Source: a virus. Taken from it: a DNA stretch of 49,989 nucleotides. The DNA lies in the IMG/VR virus record IMGVR_UViG_3300017719_000015, positions 1-49,989 of that record. One strand, 5' to 3'. The stretch's first letter is position 1, and each line of letters begins with the position of its first letter. The translations under genes were made by a program, and so were the position numbers. Positions 24,313 to 39,300 of the stretch are shown piece by piece. The notes beneath the pieces are model-generated. The model did no database searches and was not told the origin of the DNA. It worked only from the letters and a program-made list of their open reading frames with translations.

Positions 24313-27300
24313 GCTCCATCACCACTGTGGTCTGTAGAATTGTAGTCTACATCTCCTTTATGTCCTTTTGGATGAAGGGATTGAGAGAAGCGTGGCTGGA
24401 CGCTGTAATCCATCCTTTCTTCCTTTGTTTCGCCTTCTTTATGTGCACGCCTACGAGGTGCATCAGCACGATAGTGCTGTAGTGTATTTTCACTCATCAC
24501 AACACGAGTCACTTCGTTGTCCAATTTTGTCGAGTCGAATCCACTGGCACTTGTTCCGATAATCTTTGGTCCTTTACTTACAGGTGTGGCATCATTACTG
24601 GATATATCCATAACATACAACGGGGCGTATGGTGGGTTACTGTCGGGGTTTGTAGCACGAATGTAATTTCCACTTGCCGCTCGACCGTTAAGAATCTCGT
24701 AAATGTACATACCGTATTTACCTCCACCAGTAGCGGAGAAGTAATTACTACCAAATTGTGGGCTTGAAGAGTGAAGACTGTTGTTAGGACGGAACATCTC
24801 AATGTGTTGTTTATCGAGCAAACGAACAGGGCGCATCATGTATGTTACACTCTTATCAGTAAGATTTGTTTGTTGTGATGATGCGTCGAATGTACTCGTT
24901 TCGTATGGATTAGATGTTTTGTTAGAGCCGGTGATACCGCCCCAATCTTTGTCGTTAATTGGTTTGACGAAATTACGAGATTCAGCAACATATGTACCAC
25001 CAAGTGGACTGAAATTAGAAGTGTGACTAAGGCGCATTGCACCACCTTGGGGTTGTCCAGCGAAGTTAATTCCTGTTAAGTCGTAGTGACCGATGGTTTG
25101 TGAACCTGCTTGCATACCACCTTGTAGTACCACACGCTGTCCTACACCACGGTCAGTGTGTAGGCTGTGTGCCTCAGTGTTAATGGCGATAAGGTTGTCA
25201 TCAACTCCCTCTATGTTTTCAGTATCGAGTCCGATACGAGGGCTACTACGGCTTACAGCATCTTTGTGTGGTGAGTCGCCACTTACTGTTTCAACACGGT
25301 CACTTACTACCGCTTCGGGTTTGAGCAATCCATCTTCGGCAATGTTGAGGCGTGCACTGATACCACGAGGTACTTCATCGGGTTGTAGCACATCATTGCG
25401 TGCACGAATAAATCCGTCATTCATGTTAGGCTCGGAGGTATGATGTGAAAGAACAACACCAGTAGCGTGATATGGCTCGTCAAGTGCTGTAAGTACATCT
25501 TCATTGAATGCTGTTGGGTATCGTAGACCACGCCCGTGCCCATCATCACCAACTCGGTGAGCGTTGGTAGGGAAGTACACATCGACTAACTCATTAGCAT
25601 TGTTTGTGTTCACATCATTCTTACGACCACCAAAGCGTGGAATGGTGGAATACGGCGAACCGCTTAAATTACCACTTAAGCCAGCAACCAACAATCCTTT
25701 CATGTTTACAACCGGCTTACCACCGTTGAATAGACGCTGATATGGTGTAGCGTCGTTTGTTCTATCATATTCATACACATCTGCCGCATCCCAAGCAGGT
25801 CGAATACCGAAACCACGAACAGGGTGACGGCGAACCTCTTCTCCACGAGTGTTACCCCACCAATCTACCAAATAATATCCCACCGCTTCATCAATCTTAG
25901 CGATGTTTTTAGCATTTATGTCACCCCACCAATCACGAAGTACGGTTTCTTTGTTGCGTAGTGTACGCACAGGGCAACCAAATGGTCGTGCAATACGCAT
26001 ACCATCGCTATATCGCACTTGGAACTCCGGTTTATCCACTCCAAGCATACCACTGAAATTAGTTTGCCGCTCCATAATACCAATTTGAGTATTAGGGTAT
26101 GTACCGTTAGTAAGACCACTACCACCAGCGTATGTCCATGTTTCAGTTTCACCTTGTACCAATGGTCCGTGTGGATAACCACTGCTAATGTCAGTTACAG
26201 TTGTTCCACCAAGTACCGCTTGTTCACGGAATGCACGCATACCATACAACGACCACTGTGGTTTGTTGTATGGTTGGCGCAAGCCAATACGATACCCAAA
26301 CGGACGGGTGCGTGTAGGATTACTAATCCCGTCATAGGATGTTTTGGTAATACCGTTAGTTACAACATAAGAGCCATCATCATCAGCATCAGTCCAAACA
26401 GGTCCATCAAAGGTGTATTCTCTCGGATAATCCCATGCGGCGGATACATATCCGTACCCGTCAAGGCGACTAACTAACGGCCCGCCACGACTACCACACG
26501 GCCAAAAGTGATTAAGCATGGTTTTGGTTGAGGCATCACTGCCATCATATTGACCACCTTGTGGGGCGAAACTACGCACACCCACAGCATGAACAGTATC
26601 TAATTGTTGAGCACTTGCCATCCCACCCGTACCATCTACTTTGATGGTGGAACCAATGGCAATAGGATTCACTATGTCTTGTGATACATTTAAGACACCA
26701 CTCAAGATATTGTCACCCGCAACATCAAATGTTATTCCGTTCACTGATATTTGGTATCCAAAAAGAGAAGCAGTACGCCGAGTTGTAGTGATGGTTTTTG
26801 CAACTGGGTCAACTGCTGTCACGGTAGCCGCCACATCTGTACCTACAGTAGCATGTGCGATTACATCAAACGGAGGTGATAGGGTCTTTCGGTGGAAAGC
26901 GAATGGACCCATGCTGGCATAATATGTAGCATCGTGGTAGTGAACAGTTTCAAAGTGTTCGGGCATACTGTTAAGTGGTTTTTGTGCTACTGCCCTGTCC
27001 AATAGTGGATTTAACCATGTGCGACTGGAATCCGAATAGAAGGTGTGGGGGCGACCAAGATTTGGATGCCATAGGCAAAGGAACGCATCGGCCATGTGTA
27101 GGCTATTTGTATCACGACTTCCTTGCAACATTTGTGGTAAAATTCGAGTAACCATACTCGACAAGGAATCAGTGAAGATAGCACCTGCGGGACGGAAATC
27201 ATACGCACGGGTAAGCCGCAATTTTGTACCTACTTCTATATTGTCGGTGAAATCAGCATTTGCAACAACGGTGAATTGTTTTGGCTTATTCATGTTAGTT

Positions 27301-30300
27301 GAGTCGTACCCACTACGCTCAGTGTAAGTGTGAGTGCGGCGCACGCCGTTTGCATCTATGTATTCCAACTTGTTGCCGTAGTACGGTTTCTGTGGGAAAC
27401 CACGAGCATCATCTACAGTGATAGTCGTGGCACTCGAAGCAGGGTTCACGGTAACAGTACACACAGGGTTGAGGCTAATGTTCTCAAGCACTTCGTGATA
27501 TATGTCGGGATGGATACTTGGGTATCCTGCGAGTGTGATTTGGCAAGCAATACTACCTGCACTTGCACGAATAAATTCGTAGTAATTGTCAAGACGATGA
27601 TGATTGAGATGGCGGAAGCCAGTAGCATCAACATGGTCGGGTCCATCTTTGTGTACAATACTCCACCAAGGTATGTTAGTTGTCATACCCGGTGAGGATT
27701 TAACAAACATCTGTGGGTGATATGGTAATGACCGCTTAACAAACGCAGGGCTTTCAGTCGCTTGAACACCAAGCGGGTTATACAACATCAAAGGTGGTAT
27801 GTTGGTAAATTGACTACCGTGGTCGGGGTCGTGGTCAATGATAAGTTCGTTGATAAACACTTCACAACCTCTCACATCTGCTGATGTAGCCTCAGCCAAA
27901 ACCAATCCTACACCACCAGTAGCGGAATCGGGTTCACGCAAACCGACCACTAAAGCAACTTGTTGACCCGTCAGTTCATCAGCACCAGTATTTTCATGGA
28001 AACCAATTAACTGTGATTTGAACACATTCGGTTGAATGACAATTTGATACGCACCTACTTCGGAAGGGTCGGGGAAGTGCTCTCGTAGTGTGTATGTACC
28101 AGCGGCTTCAAGCACAATTGTGTGTCCACCAGCGGCGTTTACTACACCTGCTTGGCCTTCGGACGCAAGAACGCCGTAACCGTCACTGCGAATCTTAGAT
28201 TCAAACATCAATGTGAACGCCCCACCGTGAATGTCACTTGGGCCACTTGGAGTGGCAGTAAGTGACCCGAATGTATGTTGTGTGTCATAACCGTACAAGT
28301 TATCTGTAAGAGTGGATGAAATATCACTCATCAAATCATCCATATCTTGCTCTTCCATAAGCAACCTTTCATGGTGTTTAACAGTAGCAGAACGAATTGC
28401 TTGGTGTTTATTGTATAACCCTTGATATGCAGGGTGGGCAAAATGACCGGGTAGTACAGCCATAGTAGGTGTAACGAAGTGATGACCCATACGAGGTAGA
28501 GCCAATGGACTCATCTTAGGCACTTCATACATTGCGTGAGCAAGCAACGCATTGAGTGTATGATTATCTTTGTACAGTGTATGTGCCATGTCGGGGCTGT
28601 TGCCACTCACTTCTGCATGGTCACGCAATCTGCGTGAAGCAAAGAATCGAGTGCTACCAGCAGGAATATAATACGATGGTACCACCTTAAGTGCTGTTAT
28701 ATCACCAGCAATCAATTCAGCGAAATCAGTGTCACCTACACATCCTGTAAAGGTAGAACCAGCGATACCTGTGAATGATGCTACACCACCCTTGTCTGTT
28801 GTTGGATTGTAAAGTCGTAAGAACTTTCGTCCATCACGAATTGATTCGTTATACAGTGTAGCGTTGGGTGCGGTGTTTACTGTAAGAGTGGTACCGCTGT
28901 ATGACACACCTGTTAGTTCGTTGTTAGTCACACCATCATTATGAGTATAGTAGGTTGGGTGGCGATGGCTGTGCGTGTTACCATTCTTAGTCACATGGAA
29001 GAATAGCGTGCGGTCATGTAATTCGTATGATGTTTCAAGCGGTGCGTGACCTGTAGCGTTTTCCCAACCCGAATGGGTGGGGTCGGGGAATTGGCTTTGA
29101 CTGATGTGTTCCCAATTGTGGTCACCAAATGTTCCGCCGAGTCTTGGCCCCTTTGTTTCATCAGTAAATAGATGTTTTAGGCTGTCCTTTGAAAGTGGTC
29201 GAGTCATACCACCTGTGCCCATTGTTTCGTTTTGATATGCTTGTAATCTGTCAAATCCACTACGAATGATTAGATTACCGGGAATAGAGTCGGGGTGTGG
29301 GAGCCTTACCTTCATGTTAGGCTCAATGCCACTACCTGCGATTGCTGGTGCTAATCCTTCCGCACTACGGTCGGAAACTGTGTTAAATGTACGGATAACG
29401 GTACCAAATGGTGAACCACCTTCGATAACATGCATTTGTCCTGTATCATCCTCTACCTGCATTTCCTCAAATTGTAATTCCTCGTTTGGTATTGACAACA
29501 CATTTCGCAACTCATCGGGATGACTTGCGGCAAGTTGAGGATGAGAAAGTTCCTGTGCTTGTATGATTGGGAACATAGCACTGTTAGTGGTTTCAAAGGA
29601 GAAGCGATTGATACCGTACAGTTTTTCTCCTGTAGTGTAACCTGTTGCACCTGTTACTCTCGTGATGAACGGTACAGCACCTAAACCACGAGCGTTGACA
29701 GCAGGAAGGCTGAGGTTTCCACCATCCATACGCTTCCAAACAATATGTTCGACTGTGAAGTTTTTAGCAGGTGAGCGTTGATTCATCTTGAAAGCATTTG
29801 TGTCACCAAGCCAATAGTTTGCATCATCGCCGTATCTGTCAAGTTCTGCGCTTGTGCTTGTTTTCTTATCATTAATGATGTTTCTCTCAATGTCAGTTGT
29901 GCTTTCCAAGAAGAAACTACCCGGACTTTTATCCAAATCGAAGAACAAATCACCAGTCATTGCAAGACACGGTTCCGCATTGTTCAATTCAACATCACCA
30001 CCTATCGCTCCATTGAAAGTAAAAGCACTGCTTGGAATATCATCTGTAGGCTTTGTTGTATCCGTAACAAGTGCTTCGATGTTAGGACCACCGTGTGCTG
30101 GTGCAACAAACCTGTCAACCCCATGCATACGCTCATCCCATTGCGTGGTGCCCGCAAAGGTGATTGCTGTCGATGCGGCGACTGATGCGCCTGTTTTCGA
30201 TACTACAGCCAACCAATCTCCCGTAGCCGTAATACCATCACGGTCACGCTTTGCTACGAGAGCCATTTCACCTTCGTATGATACTACGAGGAAACCACGG

Positions 30301-33300
30301 GAAAAGACACCTTGTTGATGATGAAGTGTTCTTGGAACAGCATCAGCATCAGCGATGTGAAGTGGGTTGGCAAAGTATGTAGAATCTTCCGCATCAGTAT
30401 ATGCCGCCGCCGCAGTGGTTGTGTAATCCCAAGAATAAGGAGTAGTAAGAATACTATCGGAGTTTGCTCTATTGTTCAATACACCACTCGCTTCGGGCGA
30501 ATTTTGCATTGGAGTGAAGTGAGGTAGGTGACCGAAGGTACTCATAACACTTGAAGCAGGGCCGTATGGGGAGAAGCCCAACATAGGGTGCCATGCACCA
30601 AGACCTGCCCCATACCCTTCTGTACCCACCCTTAGCGAGTTAAGATACGAATAACGCTCTCCTGCCCACCCTACGGCTCCTGTAGGGCGTGTGCGGTCTA
30701 TCGCATCCACAACACCGCTAAAGTGTACACGAGTCATGTGGTTGCGTGTAGCATCATTGTAGTTGTTGAAGTAGTTCACACCCGACTTACTCCAAATGTA
30801 CAACTTAGTTGGTGCTGGTGAACTGAACGCAGGTACAGTTATTGTTGTTGCACTTTCGCTTTTATTGTGCCAAGTTGTCATATCTTCAAACTGTGCTAAT
30901 CCAGTGATTCTGTTTGGAGCAAGCCAAAATCGTACAGTCCATGTACCGCTGTTATCATACACTTCACGAGAATGATACGGAGCGAATGCAGGACAGTCGC
31001 CCGACCCATGCACTGGTCGCCCACCCGCATCGGTACGAATCCAACCACACGCAGGTAACTGTTCAAGCAAGTCTTGTGTACCACCTGTCATGGTTGCTTC
31101 AATGAAAGATTTAGAGGATGAAGCGGTGTCGTTTGTGTATGTCGTATAATTTAATTCAACCCAACCATATCGGTCTTGTCGCATAGCATTACCCATCGAC
31201 GGCATGAATGTACCACCCATGGCTTTGAGTGCACCTTTGCCGGGGTTTTCGTTGATGGCTTGACCTATGATAGTCGCCAGTTCCTCACCGTTTTGACAGC
31301 GTGTAGCGTCAATAGCAATTATCTCACGATTGAAATTTGTACTCTCTTCGTTAAGTGTACCATCAAGTACAATCTTAGCCAACGGACCCGATACACGGAA
31401 AGCGGTTGGTTGCATAACATTGTTCAGTTTAACAACCTTGTAATCTCCACTTTGCATTGGTGGATTGAATGACAACTGGTTGTCCATCCAAGAACCACCG
31501 GGGTGATAACCACCGTCCATGTGGAAAGTCATATCAGCACTCATGGCTATACCGTAGTACCCAATAGCACAATGTTGGTACGGGTGCGCCTTTCTGTAGT
31601 CAGCATCGTTGTTGGCCACTACTTTACCAGCAATCGGATTGATGAAGTGTTCACCGTAATGATGACCGTGTTCGGGTCGTTGATGTATCCCGTAGCCTGT
31701 GGATGTACCCGCACCGATGTTTGGAATTCCTTGAGGCGGCGACCAATTCAAAGTGGTATTCCAATGGAATCGTTGACGGCGAGATTGATAATTTGCATCG
31801 GGTGGCCCGTAATCACCATCATTATTGGTGATTTCATTAGGAAGATTCTTGTTGACAGGAACCTTACTCCAAGTATTCCCTGTAGTCACGACATATCCGG
31901 GGTGTGGTTCTACATCACCAAGTGTACCAGTTGCGGTTTCGTAGAATGGGAATGCTTGCCCCGGTCCATAAACAAGGTAAGAAGTAAAATAGTCAGTGTT
32001 TGTTTTATGGTCAACATATCTTGCTGTTTGATGTGGCATACGAATGACCAATGGAACAGGTCGTTGCCTCACAATACCGTTTGTGTAGCGAGCAGTAACA
32101 TGTGACGGTTGACCCGATGCCAAGTTTGGTAGTGTACCAGCGTCAATGTCCGGTGAGAGAATGTTATCTTGATTGTAAGCAGGTGGGTTGATACTACCAC
32201 GATGTTGATTGAGATAAGGTGTACCGGGGAAGAACGCCAACAAAGCGTTACAATCCATTAATGCGTATGCAGTGCTAATTTCATTGGCGTTTTGAATACC
32301 TGCTGTACCTGTAGGTCCGGTCGAGTATGGATGTGTGTAGAATGACGAGTAATCGTTTTGTGAACCATCGTTTACATCTAACACCACACCACTAAATCCA
32401 CCACCGAAATACAGTGGTACACTGTGGTCGTTACTATCTCTTCCTCCTTTGAAGTAGGTGATAGGCTCGCTCTCTACACTACCGTACAAACGATAACCGC
32501 TAAAGGCCTTGTCAGCGTGAAGCATTAAGAGAACATCTGCCCTATCCGTATCAGCGGTGGGTCTAAAGTGAGTATCCCAAACTTCGTTATACATTTCGGG
32601 GTCGGGTTCTCCCACAAGTTCAAGTTTGGTTGCTGAATTAGCACCTTGAACAGAAGTTACAGTAGCGAATCTATTACTTCCCGACCAAATGACTTTCGCA
32701 TCTCCAAACGAAACGAGTTTGTTTTTGAGGTTGAATGTTGCGCTTTCTTCACCTGCTGATACAAGGATGTGTGTTATCAGTTCATTTGAATTAGTTGTAA
32801 ACTCTTTGTTACCCCAATCATAGTCAGCAGTTATCAAAGCGTTATCAAGGGCAGGTAAAATGTGGTCGCCCATCTTTGAAGTGTAATTCAACCCCTTGAG
32901 GTTATTTGCCCATGAATTAGTTGGCACTGGGTCGTTGTACGAATCAACAAGAATAGGGGTGGGAGTATTTGCGTGATAACCACGAGCCTTAGTACGAATT
33001 TGTAAAACAGTACGAGGTATATATCCACAATCTGCTTTACGATGGTTATCTTCTATGTCTGCATCACTTACGGGATAAAGTTCCGTCTTATCACTTATCG
33101 TTACGACGAATGTGGTATCCACCTTTTGGTACTCACCGAACTCAAGATGTGGGGCTTCTATACCCAAATCGTGATGTAGGGACGCTTCAAACATAGTAGA
33201 GAGTGGGCGAGCACCACGCTGTGGATTATGTGCACGAATCTTGATAGCGTCAGCAGTAACACCCCATTCACCAAATGTTCGACCATCAGCCGCATACATG

Positions 33301-36300
33301 TGTCGGCAATCGAAAGATACACCGTCGTCTATGTTCGGGTTTACAAGGTTGATTGCCTCGGTAGTAACCGCCGCAAGTAACTCATCGGTCACCAGTGTAG
33401 TCCAATTAATTCGTGGTGAAATAAGTGCCTTGATGATGCGGTCTGTAGACGCATTGAACATAGAAACTGCTGTGTCAGTGAGTGATGCGGCACCAAGGGT
33501 TGCTAAAGAGTGTGAGGCTGTGAATTGGCTTCCTCGCACTCCGTAAAAGATGTGAGTGCCCGCACCGTCTAATTGAGTACGACTTTCGTATGAGATGACA
33601 TTTCCCACGCTACCTACATCGGATGTGGTGGTGAAGGGGTCGGTGATTTGTATAACTCCATTTTGACGAGGGAAACCAAGATAACCAAGGATGTCGGGGT
33701 GGTAGCCAAGTTCCGCTAACAAACTGTCGAATGGCGCACCGAGTTGAACGGTTAATGTGGTTTCGCTGGCATCCCACGATATATCGCAATCAATACCAGC
33801 AGAAGGAGCATACACACCTCGCCATTGGTTACCTCGCCAACTGTTCTTGGTTACTGTTGAAACATCAAGACGACCTGTAGCGTCACCAAATCCAAGCATG
33901 TGTTGACCGATGGTAAAACCACCCTTAGCCACATCTCCGTCATTAAAGTACACACAAATTTCGTCTTCTATGGTTGAAGGGATGGTGGTTAAGTCATTAG
34001 CAAATGACTCATTCATTTTACGATATACAAATCGTACACCGTATCCTTGCCCTCGATGGTCTGTGAAGCGGAAACCGTATAGAGGCGTATCTCCTACAGC
34101 GTCATCAATCACATCTGTGGTTTTCACATGCCCGCTATAATTGTTGATTGGGGTTGGTGAAGCACCACCGACTGATGTACCTTCATTGTATAACACATCA
34201 AACTGAGTATCACCCTTACGACCAAGACCGTGCTTACCCGCTAAAGGTGAAAAGCCGGGTACACCCGATGCTACAAGACCACCGAAGTTGATTCGACCAA
34301 CTGCCTTCTTACCAACTCTCAATCCTTTTACAAGGGCCGTTGAAGGGCTTTGAGTTTCAAACGATTCATCGTTGATACTGTTGTGTGAAATGCCTCCAAG
34401 ATGTGCTGAGATATTACGACCCTTTGGGTTACTCACATCATTGAGCCTAACTGTAATATCGTGATTACTGGTGAACGCTTCATCCGGCTCTTCCTGTGAA
34501 ACAAACTCTCGTAGTGTTGTCACTGGTGCGAATGGGCGACCATCTTTGTTGAGCGGCATAGGAGCAGGGTGCATGTTTTCACCCAACATTTCATCGGGTT
34601 GTGCCCAAAAGTTTCGGAATCGCCCACCGTGACCAATAAGGAATTGTGGTTGATAAGCCGATTGACCCTTACTGTTATCAAGCCACACACAGAAGTTACG
34701 GCCCGATGCGCCCGGAATAGTCGAGTGAATGATGATAGAGTACCCTTCGTTACCGTTAATGTCTTCTACAACCCTTCCAAGATGCGCTCGTACATATCCC
34801 ATGTGGGAACCACGGTCATGTGAATCAAACGCAATGTCACCATACCAAAACGGTGCGGGGTCGTAAGTAGAACCTGTGGCTGAGAAATCAGCATTGATGT
34901 GGGCTGATGTTGGGTCTTTGTTGGGGTCAGCAATATCTTGCCTCACACCAATACGAGTAAGGTCAAGTCGCTCGCTTTCACCGGGGTATTGACCCGAAGG
35001 GCGACGGGCGTGAGTTCGACCGTTGGGTGCACCGCCTTGATTGACAAGACGCACTACTTCTTTCGCCGCCGCCTCAATATCTGTAACACCTTCTTTGACC
35101 CCAACTTCTCCTAAATCAAGACTCATACGACGCACGAAATCCATCTCAGTCCAGTGTTTTAGGTGTTGTAGTCGAGTTTCCTCATGGTTTCCGAGGTCGA
35201 GGGTCGTATTCCTCTTCCCTTTTAATGAGAGGAAAGCCGAAATGACACGAGTACCATCCGGTGTATCAAAGAGCGTACTTGCGTCCTTGAGTGAGTGAGT
35301 AGCAGGGTTTTGTTGCGCTCTATGTAATTTGAGTTTACTTAACAAAGCGTTTCCTTCTTTTTCTTTGCGAATCAATTTATGCGCTTCATTAGCATAGTAA
35401 ATAGATGCAACTGCTGGTTGAACTCTTGGAAGTGAAGAATCGCCCACGGTATGTGTGTTGCTGGTTTCTTCATGATACAGTCCAGTATGAACAAAGTGTC
35501 CGTGTCCTTTACCTCGCAAAAGAGGATTATGCCCAAGGTCTACACTTGGGTCTTCTAAAGTGTATTTAGTATGAGAAGAAGTTGAGTTACCAAGTAGGTC
35601 TTGAGAACCTGTGTTTGGTACATTGTGTGCGTATGCGCTTTCAATGAATTTAGATTGCTGAGTTGAGCGTAGGTACTTGTTTTCCGAAGGGAAACCGTTC
35701 GCTACATCGAGTTGAGTTGTAAAGTAGTGAGGTGCCCCACCGTTGATACTAACAAGGTGTTTGTCAAGTTTGAGTGTACCACCCTCATACGCAATATCTC
35801 GACCGAATCCTACACCGGGTGTAGCGGCACTTGATTGAACTTGCATATGTAAATCATGGAAAGCGATGAACTCACGGTCATGCCCAACATCAAAGAGTAA
35901 GACACGGGCATTACCATCAGTTGAGAGGTATGGGTCGATATAGGCCACGGTAGGTGCTTGAGTGGCATCCAATCCCATAGCCTCGTAATTCATCTCAACT
36001 GTCTTGTTGACATGTTGTGCAAAGTTTTGTGCTGTTTCAAGACACGAGTTCCCAATAAGGAAGTTTTCAAGTGGAATCGAATCTCTTGGTCGATTAGCCA
36101 ACACCCCTTGACCACCGTTGAAACCCCTCCATACAGCCGCTTCATTAAACACGCCGCGACTCTTTGCAAACAAACCTTCTATGGCGTGTGGGTTGTTCAA
36201 TGTCATGTTCATCCATACAGTGTCACCGTTGCGTAACCCACCTTGAGCGTAAGGGTACAACCAACTACGGTTGAGAATTGCATCATAGTCTTCTTCTATG

Positions 36301-39300
36301 ACCGTACCAACCCCGATACGAACCTTGTCGTTATTGCTAATTGCTACAATGTTGTTCGCTGTGAGAGTAATTTTTGTATTTGTTCCTGTTATGAGGTCCG
36401 ATTGTACAGCACTCACGGTACCCACATAAAGTGTATTAAGAGGACTTGAGCCTGTTTGCTTGAACAACTTATCACCCTTGCGTATATTCACACCAATAGT
36501 ATTAGCGTGAGCAAAACGATTGCTTGAACTTGTCAAGGTAATATCAAGAACTGTAGTAGAATCAGCGGCAACCGTACCACCATTTGTGAATTTCCATTGT
36601 TCGGCTGATGTAACTGGATAGAAGGTATTGAGTTCTTTTTCCACAAAAGTCATATCAGTTGGATTATCTACAGCGTCCAGCATTCGTCCTGCTCTTTTTA
36701 ATCTAAAATCTACATCAACTAAATCGCTAAGTGTGAAAGATAAATTAGGTCGAGTAATCACTTGAATGGAATTAGAACCACTGTTAGCATCAAATTTACC
36801 ATAATACAACACTTCGATAGGTGTTGTTAGCATGATTTCTCCTACAAACATCAAGTCACCAAGTATAGGGTCAAGAAGTCCCGTTGAACTACGAGTCCAA
36901 GGTACATCGGGGAATAGACTTGTATCTTCTAACACAATATTCAATAAATATCCCGTTGATGCACTACCGCTAAATTCCTGTACTTGTAGAATTTTTGAGA
37001 TAGGACGCTTTGTTACAGTGCGTGGTGCGTGAGGATTAGCGAGTGGTCCTGCCTTGAACTCCACCGCACTTACATATTGACGCAAACCGTAGTCAAGGTT
37101 ACCACCTTGTGTTTTTACATTCGCCATATCATAATAATAAGGTGAGCGACCTTCAATATCCGAAGAAGGTAATTCTACATCGGATGCCACAGGAACAAGT
37201 GTTTCGTTACGGAATCCTGCCGCTGTGTAAATTTTAGTACCCACTATTGCGTTTTGGAAGAAAGTTTCGGAATGACCATCGTGATAACCGCCTGTAGCGT
37301 TTTTGGGGATTCGCAGGTATCCATTTGTAGGTGCATCATTGTTGTAAACACCCCATTCACCATTAGATAAAAACACCCTGCGTAATCGTTGGATGCCTTG
37401 TAAATTACCTATCTCATCAACTGATGTGGATGCGGGGAACATCTTAGGATGTGAAACATATACATCAGCATAGTTTGTGCTTTGAATTATCTGTAAAATA
37501 GTAGCCGACTCAACATGCTTTTTGTTGTTAATACTGTACGAATATGCCGAATTAGCACTTTTATCGGATACTCCAATGTCATCAGCACGACGACCAACGG
37601 GTGATGCATTCCATGTGTGAGCCGTATATGTAGCATCAATATGCAATTTCATACTGTTATCGGGACCGGGGAAGACCCCTGCTTCGGTATGGTCAAAAAA
37701 TTGCTGTGGGAATACAGGAATTTCAACCATAGAACGGGTGCTTGCGAACTGCGAGCCGAGTTGGTAATCATGAGTAACCGTATCCAGCGATTGGAACAAA
37801 CGGTCATTGACAGTGCTACCGTCTTGTGCTAAGGAATCATTATCAAAATCACCATCATTGTACACATACACCGATGTGGTGTATGTCCCAAGAATACCTT
37901 GAGTGTACAAACCAGTAGCGTTTGCCCATTCGTGGAATGAAGAATATGCGGTACCCGCCGCATCCAAATATGTTCGATTAGCGACGGCATCAGTACCAAC
38001 GAAAAGGAAACCCGTACCAGTTTTTGATGTATAAGCGGCACTCGCTCCATCATCAAGGTAAATTCGCCCTACCTTTGGGAAACAAATAGTACCCCATGAT
38101 TTTGTGTCGGGAGAATCGTTGTTAAGTGGTCGAACACTGAGCGTTCCATTATTACCTGCTGATTGTGCTACTGTTGCTTGTACTGCACAATTACGGCGTG
38201 TAGAACCCGGCAAACGCATCAATGGGCTTGGGTCAAAGGTAGGCTTTGTGTTGATGCCACCTTGTCCGGGGCCACCAAGCGTCACTGTGACAACAGGAGC
38301 GTTAGGCTCAATCTCTTTCACCACATGAGAATCGGGTGAGCCGCTACCTACTACCGACACATTTTCGTTGACGAAACTCTCGGCTATACCTGTAGCAGTG
38401 ACGACCACTGTTGACATGTTGCTTTCGGGGCTTTCTTGCTTTGATACTCCACGAATACGACACCTGCTCATAAGGAACATGATGCTTGCGATATTAGGGT
38501 TCCCACCACCAAATGTGGTACGAACTAAGGATAATTGGTTTACTCGTGATTTAACGGATGGTTGAACAAATATTCTTGCCATTACACCTGCTTGGTTAGT
38601 AACCATCACATTGTCAATTATATTGAACATTTCAAAGACACGAGATGATTGAGTAGTAGTACCGAGGTCAAACACACCCGTACCTGTATTTGTTGTAGAA
38701 GGTTGAAGTCTTTTTGTCCTTGCTCCAATGTCTTGCATTGAATCCTTTGATGATATACTCATGGCTTCAATAGCGAGTCTGTGGTACACTGATTCGTGAG
38801 TGCCCGTGTTATGTGAACGCTTAACCGCTGTAGGAGGCGATGCTGGTTCTGCATTTACATCGTTCACAGGAGTGTACAAAGCAGGTGTACGACTGTAATC
38901 CAATTCCGTTTCACTGTCTTGCCCACCAGCGTTATCACCAATCAGTGTGTGTGACTCTTGCATAAGGCTTCCATAACCACTAACAGCATTGGAGATTGAA
39001 ATAATCCCGCCGGGTGAGTATAGTGTGGTATTAGCAAGGTCGGAGTTTATCACATCCAATACTCTTGTACCACTACCCAAATCAAACGACCCTGCTGGCA
39101 CAGTCTTAGTAACCATGAGCATAGGTTTGGTCTGCCCCATGCTCGCCCCTGTAAGGTCTATGGCGTTATAATGCACTTCGACATACGGAGCAAGGTTATG
39201 TGATGTACGCAGTGCAGGTACATGAAGAAGGGCAACTCGACTTTCTGTTTCGGGTGTGAGATGAAACAAGCGATTGTTTTCATTAATATTGTCTACATCG

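Noticed and set aside
28000-28030. Further copy of the promoter cassette (an AACCAATTAA stretch)
   Set aside because: It lacks the TATA box and ribosome binding site and lies inside the giant gene on the opposite strand.
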